Shown here: positions 8,570 through 17,824 of the stretch, piece by piece | Layout of the letters: each line of letters starts with the position of its first letter | Position numbering within the stretch: the stretch's first letter is position 1 | Assembly (NCBI GenBank): GCA_963731105.1 | Contig: CAVSUM010000010.1 | Span: 62,001 to 126,000 of the forward strand | From: RPQJ01 sp963731105 | Lineage (GTDB): Bacteria > Pseudomonadota > Gammaproteobacteria > Steroidobacterales > Steroidobacteraceae | Length of the DNA stretch: 64,000 bases | Direction: 5' to 3' | Program-made: the position numbers and the translations under genes | Notes under the pieces: generated by a model | What the model was told of the DNA's origin: nothing | Database searches by the model: none | What the model saw: the letters and a program-made list of their open reading frames with translations, nothing else

Positions 8570-9376
8570 TCAGCGTACCTGCATGTGCCGGATCAGGTAC
8601 TGGTCGAGGTAAGTCTCGCTGTCCAGCACCAGGCGTTCCTGTGCGAGCTGCAACTGGTGCAGCAGGAACATCAGCACGATGCTGATCAGCAGCGCGATCA
8701 GCGTCGAATTGAATGCCGTGCCGAGGCCGGCCGTCACACCGGAGACGTCGCCGGTCACCGCCTTGTGCGCCTCGCCGAGCGCGTCGCCGATACCGCGCAC
8801 GGTGCCGATGAAGCCGATCGCCGGGATCGCCCACGCCACGTAGCGCAGCATCGACAGCTCGGAATCCAGGCGGTCCGCCTCGCCTTCGCACACGCCGCGC
8901 GCCGCCTCGGACACGTCCTGCACGTTGCGCGTTGCGCCGAAGCGGTACAGCGCCACCAGCAGCGCGCGCGGCAGCAGGCGCGCGCTGTCGGGCAGCGGCA
9001 ACGCTTCGAGCGGGCGAGCGTATTCGCGCACGTCCTCTGGCAGGATGCGCATGCCCTCGGGAACGTTGACCAGGTCGCGCTCGAGCAGCGCGCGTTCGCC
9101 GCGCGCCGCCCAGGCCTTGTAGCCGATCACCGCCACTGCCCACAGCGCGAGGATGATCGCCGATTCCTGCTCCCAGTCCTTCAGCACCACGTACACCGAG
9201 CGCTGCGCGACGTAATTCGGGTCCTTCTGCATCGCCGCACGCTGCTCGGCGAGCACGGTGACCGCCCGCGGCCGCACTACCGTGACGTACGCGGTGTGCA
9301 CGGCGATCGCGACGATGATGAACGCGAACAGGCTGTAGAGCAGCTCGTTCGGGGCGCGGGTCTTGAATCGGGCCAT
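8570..9376 (-). CDS. MotA/TolQ/ExbB-type proton channel protein
   Basis: A 268-residue membrane protein with predicted helices at about 11-34, 71-88, 177-200 and 214-241. The C-terminal pair contains the family signature: AIGFIGTVRGIGDAL and TAGLGTAFNSTLIALL. Members of this family form the stator or channel that uses proton-motive force to drive an ExbD/TolR/MotB partner. No ExbD-type gene is present in the window; the two downstream vWA proteins with ExbD-like anchors are the obvious replacement partners. The start ATG at 9376 gives a short Arg-rich N-tail before the first helix. It lies 16 bases after the small Pro/Ala-rich gene, in one transcript. Confidence 0.85.
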   Translation of the reverse strand: MARFKTRAPNELLYSLFAFIIVAIAVHTAYVTVVRPRAVTVLAEQRAAMQKDPNYVAQRSVYVVLKDWEQESAIILALWAVAVIGYKAWAARGERALLERDLVNVPEGMRILPEDVREYARPLEALPLPDSARLLPRALLVALYRFGATRNVQDVSEAARGVCEGEADRLDSELSMLRYVAWAIPAIGFIGTVRGIGDALGEAHKAVTGDVSGVTAGLGTAFNSTLIALLISIVLMFLLHQLQLAQERLVLDSETYLDQYLIRHMQVR

Positions 9377-9392
9377 GCCGCGGCTCTCCGGC

Positions 9393-9713
9393 TCAGATGT
9401 CGATGGGGAAGGACACGTCGAAGTCGGCGCGCACCTTCTCGGTGGGCTCAAAACGCGCCGGGGTCGACGTGGACGTCGCCGGCGGGTTGGTCTTGTCCGC
9501 AGCCTTGGGAGCAGCCGCCGGTGCCGGTGCTGCTGGTTCCGGTGCCGCCGGTTCCTGCGTCGCGGGCCCGGCGGCCGGTGCGGGCGACGGCGTGGCGGGC
9601 GGTTCCTGTGCACGCAACGCCGTGATGCCGGCGAGCACGCCAGCGAACAGCAGCGCCGCGCGACGCAGGCTGCGGCTACTGCGCGTAACGCGCGATGCGG
9701 AAGCCGAGGTCAT
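9393..9713 (-). CDS. Small exported Pro/Ala-rich protein
   Basis: A 106-residue protein with an Arg-rich n-region and hydrophobic core (AALLFAGVLAGITALRA) that reads as a Sec signal peptide. It is followed by about 45 residues of low-complexity Pro/Ala sequence and a short charged tail (FEPTEKVRADFDVSFPIDI). No domain is recognised. The start lies 38 bases inside the end of the preceding PEGA/FGE gene, so translation is probably coupled. The layout, a flexible linker with a conserved-looking tail, suggests a periplasmic spanning or docking peptide for the neighbouring complex. Confidence 0.6.
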   Translation of the reverse strand: MTSASASRVTRSSRSLRRAALLFAGVLAGITALRAQEPPATPSPAPAAGPATQEPAAPEPAAPAPAAAPKAADKTNPPATSTSTPARFEPTEKVRADFDVSFPIDI

Positions 9714-12165
9714 TGCGTTTGCCGTCCCCGTAGTCCCGATAGGCGAGCCGCAGCTCGGTCACCGCGGAATCACGCCAGCTCGAGCCGCGGATCACGCGCA
9801 GCCCGCCGGCGCCGCCCGCGGCCGGATCGACGCTGGCGGCAGTCGATGCCGGCTGGACAGTGTAGAGGTCGTGGGTCCATTCGGCGACGTTGCCGCCGAG
9901 GTCGTGGAAGCCGGCCGGATTCGCGGCGAAGCTGCCGACCGGCGCGGTGGCCGCATAGCCGTCGTCATAGTCCGGCAGCACCGCATCGACCAGTGGCTGC
10001 GCCCTGGCATCGGCGAAATTGCCAGCCCCGGAGGGCATCGGCAGCGCGTCGCCCCACGGGTATTTGCGCGAGCCGGCACCCGCGCCGCGCGCCGCCCATT
10101 CCCACTCGGCCTCGGTCGGCAGGCGATAGCCGTTGGTCGCGGGCACTACCGGCACCAGTCGGCCGCCCTGCGCTTCGTACGCCGGCTTCAGTCCTTCCCG
10201 CGCGCTGAGCCAGTTGCTGTACTCCGCCGCATCCTGCCAGGTCACGTTGACCACCGGCTGGCGGTCGAGGTCGAGGGTCTGCTGCAGCACGAAGCCCGAG
10301 CGATGGCCGGGCCGGAACTGCCGGAACTCGGCGTTGGTGACCTCGCGCGTGCCCAGGTAGAAACGCCGCTCGAGCTTCACCGCCCGCTGCGCCTCGTTGG
10401 CCCGGCGCCCGGCCTCGCGGCGCGGGCTGCCCATCGTGTACTCGCCTGCCGGCAGCAGCTTCAGGTCCTGCCCGGCGGACGAGCGGACGGTCGGCGTCAA
10501 CGCGACCACGGCACCGGCCGGCGGTGAAGCCGAGGCTGCGGCCGTCGCAGCACCGACGTCGCCGGCAGGCGCAGTGCCCGGCTCCGCGGCGCGTGCCACT
10601 CCCTCGAGCAGCGTGATGTCGATGCTCTGCGGCAGGCCGGGTCGCGGCGTCACGGTCATGCGATGAGTTGCGTAGCCCGACCGCCGGATCTCGATGGCGT
10701 GTGCCGTCGCGGGCAACTCGAGGGTCTGGGTGGCGATGCCGCGCGCCACGCCATCGACATACAGCTGCGCGTCCGCAGGCCGCGCGGTCACCACCACCTG
10801 GCCGAGAATCGGCTCGAGGGTGACGGCCACTGCGCCGCGCTCGCCGCTTGCGACGCTGGCTTCACGCCGTGCGGGCTGATAGCCGTCACGCTGCACCGTC
10901 ACCACCTGCACGATGTCGGGTCGCACCTCGATCTCGACAGGCGTCCGGCCTCGGTAGGCGCCGCCGACCGTGACACTGGCACCGGCGGGCGTGCTGCTCA
11001 CGACGAGGCGTCCGTCCGGGACGCCGAGGCGTACCGGCCCGAGCGCGAGCGGCGTGTTGGCCTGCACCTGCACGTCGCTGACCCACGGCTTGTAGCCCGG
11101 GTGCTGCAGTTCGACACGATGCGAACCCGCCAGCAGTTCCACCTCGAGCGGCGTGCGGCCGCGCCCTTCGTTGCCGATGCGCACCTCGGCCCCGGAGGGT
11201 TCCGACTTGATGCTGACCCTGGCCCACGCCGGCGTGAGCTGTACCGCGAGCTTCTGCAGGCGACCCCGGCCCTCGATGGTCACGTCGGCGGTGAAGTCGA
11301 GGTAGCGCTCGGCGCTGATCGACAGCGTGTGCTTGCCCGCCGGCAGCTCGAAGGTGCCCGGCACCGCGCCTGCCTCGCGCCCGTCGATGCGCACCCTGCC
11401 GGCCACCGGCAGCGTGATCTCGAGCCGGCCCGGCAGCGGCGACAGCGTGTAGCTCAGGCGCTGGTCGCGTGCCTCGGTCACCTGCACCGGCACGCGCAAC
11501 GCGGCATAGCCGTCGCGCTCGGCGACCAGCTGGTATGCGCCCGGACGCAGCAGGTGATTGGCGCCGAGTCGCAGTCCGGGCCAGCCACCTTCGAACGCGA
11601 CCCGCTCGGGCGCAGGGTCGATCTCGACCTGCACCGGCACGGACGTGAAGACGAGCGCAGCCACGGCGGCGAGCATGGCGAGCGCCGCGCCGACCGCGAT
11701 TCGTCGCCAAGGCAGTGCGGGCCGCTCGACCTTCGCAGCCGCGTCACGAGCGCGGAATGCGATCGGCTCGATGCGTTCGTCCTCGTCGGTGCCGATGCCA
11801 CCGAGTGTGGCCACGCTTTCCGGCGCAGGTGGCGCCGTCGTGTTGCCCACGCCACCCGCCACGACCTCGAGCACGCGCAGCCCGTCGTCGAGCCGCAGCT
11901 TGAGCCGGCCGGCGCCGATGTCGAGTACGTCGCCCGGGCGCAGCCACACCGAGCCCGCGATCGGCGTGCCGTTGTGGCGCACGTTCGAGGCATTGCCCTC
12001 CGGCTGCACGAACAGCTGTCCGTCGTGCAGGCCGAGCCAGGCGAGCACGCCCTCGGCGCCGGGCAGGATCACGGTTGCGCCGCTGCCGCCGAGCGACAGT
12101 GGCAGGTCGCCGGCACCGAGCAGCCGCTCGCCGAGCGGCTCGCGCAGCATGAGTGCGGCGCTCAA
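9676..12165 (-). CDS. FHA-like / PEGA repeats / FGE-sulfatase-type membrane protein
   Basis: An 829-residue protein. The N-terminal 100 residues look like a degenerate FHA domain (NVRHNGTPI, then LRPGDVLDIGAGRLKL). A single membrane helix lies at about 155-175. The large exported part has PEGA-type beta repeats (VRIDGREAGAVPG, VRIGNEGRGRTPLEVEL, VTVGGAYRGRTPVEIEV, LYVDGVARG) to about 540. It ends in a formylglycine-generating-enzyme-type domain (EYTMGSP, REVTNAEFRQF, YRLPTEAEWEWAARG, DLGGNVAEWTHD, IRGSSWRDS). The RGSSW segment lacks the catalytic cysteines of true FGE, so the domain is more likely structural or binding. It overlaps the kinase/TPR gene by four bases. Confidence 0.85.
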   Translation of the reverse strand: MSAALMLREPLGERLLGAGDLPLSLGGSGATVILPGAEGVLAWLGLHDGQLFVQPEGNASNVRHNGTPIAGSVWLRPGDVLDIGAGRLKLRLDDGLRVLEVVAGGVGNTTAPPAPESVATLGGIGTDEDERIEPIAFRARDAAAKVERPALPWRRIAVGAALAMLAAVAALVFTSVPVQVEIDPAPERVAFEGGWPGLRLGANHLLRPGAYQLVAERDGYAALRVPVQVTEARDQRLSYTLSPLPGRLEITLPVAGRVRIDGREAGAVPGTFELPAGKHTLSISAERYLDFTADVTIEGRGRLQKLAVQLTPAWARVSIKSEPSGAEVRIGNEGRGRTPLEVELLAGSHRVELQHPGYKPWVSDVQVQANTPLALGPVRLGVPDGRLVVSSTPAGASVTVGGAYRGRTPVEIEVRPDIVQVVTVQRDGYQPARREASVASGERGAVAVTLEPILGQVVVTARPADAQLYVDGVARGIATQTLELPATAHAIEIRRSGYATHRMTVTPRPGLPQSIDITLLEGVARAAEPGTAPAGDVGAATAAASASPPAGAVVALTPTVRSSAGQDLKLLPAGEYTMGSPRREAGRRANEAQRAVKLERRFYLGTREVTNAEFRQFRPGHRSGFVLQQTLDLDRQPVVNVTWQDAAEYSNWLSAREGLKPAYEAQGGRLVPVVPATNGYRLPTEAEWEWAARGAGAGSRKYPWGDALPMPSGAGNFADARAQPLVDAVLPDYDDGYAATAPVGSFAANPAGFHDLGGNVAEWTHDLYTVQPASTAASVDPAAGGAGGLRVIRGSSWRDSAVTELRLAYRDYGDGKRNDLGFRIARYAQ

Positions 12166-13726
12166 ATCGGCTCCTCGCAGCGGATCACCAGCGTCGGTGC
12201 CTCGCGGCCCGGCACCAGCGTGAGCTCGCGGCGCACGTCGCGGAAGCCCGCGCGCACGCCGACCACCGTGTAGCGTCCCGGCAGCAACTCGACGTCCTTG
12301 CGATCGAAGGCCCCGAGCCGGCCAATGCGATTGATCGTCACCTCGGTGACGTTGTCGGACGCGAGTGCGACGCGCAAGGGCGTCTCGGCGGCCGCGACGA
12401 GGCGCTCCACGGTCTCGACCTGGCGCGCGAGCACCGGTCCCGGCGCGGGTACCGCGCGGGCCTGCTGCAGCGTGGCGCGCGCCGCACCGCGGATCTCAAG
12501 CGAAAACAGCCGCTCCGGCCGCTCGATGACGGCTGCCAGCTCGGCGTCGAGCATCGCGCGCGGCTCGGCGCGCTCCACGCCCTGCCGCGCGGCCAGCAGG
12601 TTGCGATCGACGTCGAGCGCCTTGCGGTACTCGGCCAGCGCTGCGGCCCAGCGCTCGGTCCGCTCCGCCTGTTGCGCGGCTTCGAGGTGCGCGCCGATGG
12701 AGCGGTCCGCGAGCCCGCGCTCCACCTGTGCGAGTCCCTCGGCCACTTCCGGCGCGCCCGGACGCAACCGGCCGGCACGCTCGAACGCTGTCCGCGCGGC
12801 TGCGAAATCGCGTCGCGCGAGGTCGGCGAGGCCCTGCGACATCGCCGCGGCAAAGGCGCCACCGGCTCGCCTGCGCGTCGAGTCGTGCGAGCGCCTGCCG
12901 CGCGGCCTGGGCATCGCGGTCCAGCTGCAGCGCCTTGCGATACGTCGCGGCCGCAGCCGCGGCTTGTCCCTGCTCCTCGAGCTGCGCCGCCTCGGCCAGC
13001 AGCTGGCGCACTTCGGTGAGCGTGCCGGCCCGCTCGAGGCCGCGCCGTGCCAGGGCATTGCCCGGCTCGATGGCCAGTGCGCGCTCGAACGCAGTGCGCG
13101 CAGCGGCGGCATCGCCGCGGTCGAGTGCCGCGCTGCCGGCGGCCAGTGCGGTCCGCGTGTGTGTGGCGGACTCGCGCTCGGTCGCGGCGAAATCCTCGGC
13201 GGCAGTACGCAGCGTGGCGAGCGCCTCGACATGTTCACGCCTGCCGAACGCAGCATCCGCCTCGGCCAGCGCACGCTTGCCGCGAGCGAACACCTCACCG
13301 CCCCATTGTCCTGCGGCCCGTTGCTCGAGCAGCGTCGAGACGCTGCCCGACCGACGGCCGCAACTCCTCGAAGGCGCGCTTGGCCTCGGCGAGCTTCTGC
13401 AGGTCGGGTGTGACGGACGACGGCGCCGCGGGTTGCGGCGGTAACGCAGGCGTTGCGGCCGCAGGCGTCGATTGCGCGGCACGCTCGACGCGTTGCGGCA
13501 GCACGAAGAACACGAAGCCGGCGACCAGCAGCAGGAACCCGAGGCTCGCGGCAACGAGGCCGCGACGGAAACCCTGCGAACGCAACTGCTCTGGCGAAGG
13601 TTTGGCCGGTGCGGCACGGTGCCAGACCGGATCGATGCCGGGCTCAACCGGTGGCGGCGGACGCAACTGGACGGCGGCGGGTGTCGCCGGGCGGGATGCG
13701 TCCGGCAGCGCCGCGCCGAGTCGCAC
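12162..13726 (-). pseudogene. Membrane anchor and TPR-like C-terminal part of kinase gene (frameshifted)
   Basis: The coding signal runs through three frames. 13726 to about 13350 encodes a Pro-rich linker and one membrane helix (GLVAASLGFLLLVAGFVFFVLP). About 13350-12870 and then 12870-12162 encode Ala-rich helical repeats with TPR-like periodicity (AARTAFERALAIEPGNALARRG, AARTAFERAGRLRP, ALAEYRKALDVD). The end is a beta-rich segment (LLPGRYTVVGVRAGFRDVRREL) resembling a PEGA unit. Both shifts join sensible protein with no missing stretch, so single-base errors are likelier than decay. It continues the kinase gene upstream, giving a receptor-like kinase (kinase, linker, membrane helix, TPR). 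The stop overlaps the FGE gene start by four bases. Confidence 0.7.
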
Positions 13727-14487
13727 GCAGCGACGCGGCCAGTTGCGCAGCGTCGAGCGGGCGGTCGCGCGGCTCCTTGGCGAGACAGCGCAGCACCAGC
13801 TGCTCGAGCCCGGCGGGAACGCTGGCGCGCGTCGGCAACGGTGCCGGCGACTCCATGCGGATCCGCTCGTGGCGCGCGTCCGGGTAGAACGGCGGATAGC
13901 CGCCGAGCAGCTCGTAGGCCAAAGCGCCGAACGCGTACACGTCGTCCGCGGGCGCGGGTGGCTGGCCGTCGAGCTGCTGCGGACTCATCGCGAACGGCGA
14001 GCCACCGCGCGGCGCCGCGACATCGCCGGTCGCAGCGGCGAGGCCGAAGTCCGCGAGCACGGGCACGCCGTCTTCGCCAAGCAGCACGTTGGCGGGCTTG
14101 AGGTCGCGATGCACCAGCCCGCGCGCATGCAGCTCGGCAAGGCCGTCGGCAATGCCTGCCAGCGCGCCGAGCAGCTGCGGCCAGGGGCGGCCGCGCAGTG
14201 CGGTCAGGTCGCCGGACGCCACGCCATCGAACACGGCGAACGGTGGCTCACCGTCACTCACCGCGGCGCACGCCTGCAGGTTGGGATGCGCGAGCCGCTG
14301 CTGCAGGCGCACGCCCGCGAGGAACCGCTCCCGCTCGCCGGTATCGAGCGGACACCAGGATCTTCAGCACGCGGTCAGCACCAGCCTCGCGATCGCGCGC
14401 CTGCCACACCTGCGTCGCGCGACCTTCGCCGAGCTTGCGCAGCAGCACGTATCGCGCAGCGAGAATCTGCCCGCCCTGGAGCATCAC
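13644..14487 (-). pseudogene. Ser/Thr protein kinase domain (frameshifted; N-terminal part of receptor kinase)
   Basis: Starts at an ATG at 14487: GQILAARYVLLRKLGEGRATQVW is the glycine loop and VLKIL holds the ATP-binding lysine. The frame changes at about 14345 (expected continuation DTGERERFLAGVRLQQR). Then come the catalytic loop HRDLKPANVLL, the DFGLA metal site, SPQQLDG as the activation-segment end, and DDVYAFGALAYELL. All catalytic residues are present. A second shift at about 13722 leads into the membrane-anchor segment. As a bacterial Hanks-type kinase it should phosphorylate Thr/Ser on neighbours; the FHA genes downstream are likely readers. The sequence as given has no single open frame. 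Confidence 0.8.
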
Positions 14488-14506
14488 GACCGGTCCCTGC
14501 CCCGGC

Positions 14507-15742
14507 TCAGGTCCGGCCCGGCGGCACGGCCGCGGCCGTCGCCGGCAGCCCCGTCTCGTTCTCGTACAGCTCGCGCAGCAGCTGGCGCCACTCGGCGTAC
14601 TGCTGCTCGGCCGAGCCCTTCAGCTCCAGCGTGCGTCCCTCGACGTCCACCACCAGTGGCTGCACCTCGGACTGGAACGAATCGCCGAGCTGCTTGAGCG
14701 ACTCGGTGTGGATCTTGATCTCGGCGCGGCGGTCGAGGCCGCTCTTGAAGGCGTACATGCCGCCGATCACCGCGGCCGTCGCGGCTGCCGAGCCGGCGCT
14801 GCTGCCCGTCGCCTCGCCGGCCATGATGCCGCCGACGATGGCCACGGCGCCGAGCACCTGGCGCGTGAGCGCCTCGCGCTTGGCCTGCGCCTCGGCCTCG
14901 AGTTCCTCGTAGTTCGCCTTGCGCCACTGCGTGTAGGGCTCGGCCATGCTGCCGCCGAAGCTCGCGTAATGCTCGTTCAGCGTGTCGACCAGTGCGTAGT
15001 CGCGCTCGCGCACGCGGTCCATGCGCTGCACCACCGGGTCGTCCTCCGCCGGCAGCCGCACCGCGCTGTAGAGCCCCTTGCGGTCCTTCGCGAGGTAACC
15101 GCCGAAGGCGTACGGCGCGAGGTCCGCCGCGAAACGCAGCTCCGCAACGCGGCGCAGGTCGACGCGTTGCTCGCGCGTGAGCGCGCGCCGCGCCGTGAGC
15201 AGGTCGTTGGCGAAGGTGTTGTAGACGTTCTCGAACGGATCGCGCGGCTTCGACAGCCCGTCCTTGTAGGCGCGCGTGTCCGCCTCGCCTTCGTAGACCT
15301 TGTTGAACCAGGTGCGCCCCGTGGCGTCGGTGACGACGAGCTGCAGGCGCAGCTCGCGGCCATTCGACTCGAGGATGCGGCCGTCGACGAACACTTCCAT
15401 GCCGGTGCCGTCGCCCGGCAGCACGCGCACCTGGCCCCACTGGCCGGTGTTCTCCAGCGTGTCGCGGATCACCAGCGGGATGTAGCGCGACTCGGCCTTG
15501 CGCACCTCGGGGAACACGCGGTCCTTTTCCTGCTGCTGCGTGGACGCCGGCACGTTCGGGTCGAACAGCCGCACGCCGACGTCGAGCAACTCGTCCTCCG
15601 CGACCTCGGTGGTGGCGCGCTCCGCGGCGACCCGTTGCATCGGCCGCTGCTCGTTGACGACGCAGCCCGCGAGCAGCGCCGCGGCGAGCAGCACGCCGAG
15701 CGCGCGGGGCAGCAAGCTTTTCATGGCCAAGGTGTCGTTCAC
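14507..15742 (-). CDS. Putative lipoprotein with glycine-zipper-like segment
   Basis: A 411-residue protein. The start at 15742 is supported by an ATGA overlap with the preceding gene's stop. The signal (KSLLPRALGVLLAAALLAGC) has a lipobox. The mature protein has a mixed alpha/beta region (VFVDGRILESNGRELRLQLV, TWFNKVYEGEADTRAY) that resembles other outer-membrane lipoproteins of unknown function. A glycine/alanine-rich hydrophobic segment follows near residue 300 (AIVGGIMAGEATGSSAG), possibly membrane-interacting. No named family is recognised. It lies 19 bases upstream of the kinase gene start, in the same direction, so it is probably an early gene of the operon. Confidence 0.65.
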   Translation of the reverse strand: MNDTLAMKSLLPRALGVLLAAALLAGCVVNEQRPMQRVAAERATTEVAEDELLDVGVRLFDPNVPASTQQQEKDRVFPEVRKAESRYIPLVIRDTLENTGQWGQVRVLPGDGTGMEVFVDGRILESNGRELRLQLVVTDATGRTWFNKVYEGEADTRAYKDGLSKPRDPFENVYNTFANDLLTARRALTREQRVDLRRVAELRFAADLAPYAFGGYLAKDRKGLYSAVRLPAEDDPVVQRMDRVRERDYALVDTLNEHYASFGGSMAEPYTQWRKANYEELEAEAQAKREALTRQVLGAVAIVGGIMAGEATGSSAGSAAATAAVIGGMYAFKSGLDRRAEIKIHTESLKQLGDSFQSEVQPLVVDVEGRTLELKGSAEQQYAEWRQLLRELYENETGLPATAAAVPPGRT

Positions 15743-16866
15743 TGCGTGCTCTTCTTGTACTGTCGGTATTCTTCCCAGAGGCGTTCGCGCAGCTCGGGAT
15801 CGGTTTCCTTCATCGCGGCTTCGCGCAGCTGGCGCGCCACGATGTCGTCGTCGCGGCCGTCGGGAATGTCTGCCGGCACCGTGTTCGGCCCGGAGCCACC
15901 CAAAGGACCGCCGCCGCCGACGCCGCCACCGCCGCCTTGCGTGCCGGTCGCACCGCCTGCTGATTCACCTCGGCCGCCCGGCGAACCGGCGCCATCGCCC
16001 TGGCTTTCGCCTGTGCCGTTCTCGCCCTCACCCTCGCCGCCCGTGCCGTCGCCATTGCCTGCGGCAGCCTCGTCGCCCTCGGCAGCCGCGCTACCTGCGC
16101 CACTGCCCGAACCGCTGCCGCGCGCCGCGCGCTCCTGCGACACGGCTTCCTGTTCCTTGCGCATGCGCTCGTCGAACACCGCGAAGGTCTCGTCGAAGCG
16201 GCGGTCGATCTGCGCGCGGCGGTCGTCGCTGGACTGCGGCCCGGCACCCGATCCGCCGCCGGCCTTGCCGGAGGACGCACCGGGGTTGCTGGCACTGCCA
16301 GTGCCGCCGGTGCTGCCCTTGCTGCTCGAGCCAGCGCTGCCGCCGGCCGTGCCGGCGGTCCCCGTCGACCCGGTCGAGCCAGCCGAACCAGCCGATCCCG
16401 TTGAGCCCGCTGATCCCGTTGATCCTGCGGACTGCCCGGCCTGGCCGCCCTGCGTGCCCGACGGCGAACCCGAGCCCGATGCCTGTCCGGTCGACGCCTG
16501 CGACGAATCCGATGGCGGGGTTGGCCAGCGCTGCGGCGCGGGCTCACCCGGCGTCGAACCAGTAGACGCACTCACCCGACGACTCCACTCGACGATGCAG
16601 CCGACGCCGGACGCCGACGGCTGAGTGCCTGTCGACGACGACTGTCCGCCGGACGAAGGCGAAGACGGGCTGCCCGATGCTTGCCCCGCCTGCTCGCCCG
16701 ACGTCGACGACGGGCTGCCGGACGGCGAGGACGTGCCACTACTCGGCGAGGGCAGTGACGGTGGCTGTGGTGGCGATGGCAGCGTTTCGCTGGTCGTGGC
16801 ACAGCCGCCCGCCGCCAGCGCGGCCAGCACGACCAGCCCGATCCTTCCGACGCTGCGACGCTGCAT
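15739..16866 (-). CDS. Ser/Gly/Thr-rich low-complexity lipoprotein
   Basis: The ATG at 16866 begins MQRRSVGRIGLVVLAALAAGGC, a good lipoprotein signal; longer starts up to 16920 are possible. About 300 residues of Ser/Gly/Thr/Pro-rich low-complexity sequence follow (for example STGSAGSTGSAGSAGSTG), then a short charged helical segment (RRAQIDRRFDETFAVFDERM) and a charged C-terminus (ELRERLWEEYRQYKKS). A more ordinary stretch (GVGCIVEWSRRVSAST, residues about 85-100) interrupts the low-complexity part and may be a compensated double frameshift. It looks like a flexible surface or periplasmic spacer with helical docking ends. The stop overlaps the next gene by four bases. Confidence 0.6.
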   Translation of the reverse strand: MQRRSVGRIGLVVLAALAAGGCATTSETLPSPPQPPSLPSPSSGTSSPSGSPSSTSGEQAGQASGSPSSPSSGGQSSSTGTQPSASGVGCIVEWSRRVSASTGSTPGEPAPQRWPTPPSDSSQASTGQASGSGSPSGTQGGQAGQSAGSTGSAGSTGSAGSAGSTGSTGTAGTAGGSAGSSSKGSTGGTGSASNPGASSGKAGGGSGAGPQSSDDRRAQIDRRFDETFAVFDERMRKEQEAVSQERAARGSGSGSGAGSAAAEGDEAAAGNGDGTGGEGEGENGTGESQGDGAGSPGGRGESAGGATGTQGGGGGVGGGGPLGGSGPNTVPADIPDGRDDDIVARQLREAAMKETDPELRERLWEEYRQYKKSTQ

Positions 16867-16950
16867 CAAGCAACTCTCCAATGGCGGGCGCGGCGACTCC
16901 TGCCCGCGCGGGCATCTCACAGTGGCTTGGATTCGTCCCGCGGGCAGGGT

Positions 16951-17751
16951 TCAACGCGAGCCGGCCCCGCTCGCCGCGGCCCCGGCCGCGCCGGCAGTGA
17001 CGAGGTCCCCGCCGACCAGGAAAGAACGCAGCTGGTCGGCCAGGCGATTACACGCGGTACGCTGTACGGGCGTAATGATCGGGATCGGGGCCACGGCGCC
17101 GATCAGCACCGAGGTGCCGCTGACGTCGGTGCTCACCGTGCCGATCTCGGTGCCGTCCTGCATGTCCCACACCGAGGCCACGTAGCCCGACTGCTTTTCC
17201 CACCAGCCGAGGCCGAAGCAGCCGCCACCGCCGGGCCCGATCGCGCAGGCGACGCTGCCGCCGCTGTCGGTCTTGCGGGTGCTGCCGTCGAGCCACACCA
17301 CGTAGCGCACGCCGATCTGCCCGAGCCGCTCGGTCACGCCGGGCCGCTCGAGCAGCGCCTTGAACCCGGCCGCGTTGCCCGGTGCGGTGCTCGGCTCGAA
17401 CCAGGGGAACAGTGCGTCGGCAAATTCCTGCTCGCCGTAGATCTTGAACGGCACCACGTTCTTCGCCTTGGACGCCTTGGCCGTCTGGCCGTCCTCGGGG
17501 TGCACGAGCTGGCCGCCGAGATTCTCCTGCACGCAGGAGATGAACTTCTCTTCGGTGCCCGTGCCTTCGAGCTGCGGCTTCTTCAGCACGACGATCGACT
17601 CGTTGGCCTGGATGGCCGCGGCCACCTGGCGGGTCTCGTCGACCTTGGCCGTCATGCAGCCGGACACCGCGCCGGCCAGCACAGCAACGGCAAGGGCCGG
17701 CCGCCACCGCGAGGTGGCCCGACGATCGATTGCGCTGGGGTGGGTGCTCAT
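16951..17751 (-). CDS. Putative lipoprotein, first gene of the vWA/FHA gene run
   Basis: A 266-residue protein from an ATG at 17751. The signal ends LAVAVLAGAVSGC with a lipobox. The mature part has NESIVVLKKPQ, then ISCVQENLGG, VRYVVWLDG and CAIGPGGGGCFGLGWWEKQ with a paired-Cys Gly-rich loop, then VASVWDMQDGTEIGTVS. The pattern resembles outer-membrane lipoproteins that sense or build surface structures, but I cannot name a family. The gap to the next gene is about 84 bases and the upstream gene is a separate radical SAM gene, so a promoter for the run probably lies at 17752-17824. Confidence 0.6.
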   Translation of the reverse strand: MSTHPSAIDRRATSRWRPALAVAVLAGAVSGCMTAKVDETRQVAAAIQANESIVVLKKPQLEGTGTEEKFISCVQENLGGQLVHPEDGQTAKASKAKNVVPFKIYGEQEFADALFPWFEPSTAPGNAAGFKALLERPGVTERLGQIGVRYVVWLDGSTRKTDSGGSVACAIGPGGGGCFGLGWWEKQSGYVASVWDMQDGTEIGTVSTDVSGTSVLIGAVAPIPIITPVQRTACNRLADQLRSFLVGGDLVTAGAAGAAASGAGSR

Positions 17752-17824
17752 GGCGAGTACCGGTGAAGGTGCCGCCCGAGTATACGCCAAGGGTCCGTTC
17801 GACCGACCGCCGCCGGCGCGACCG

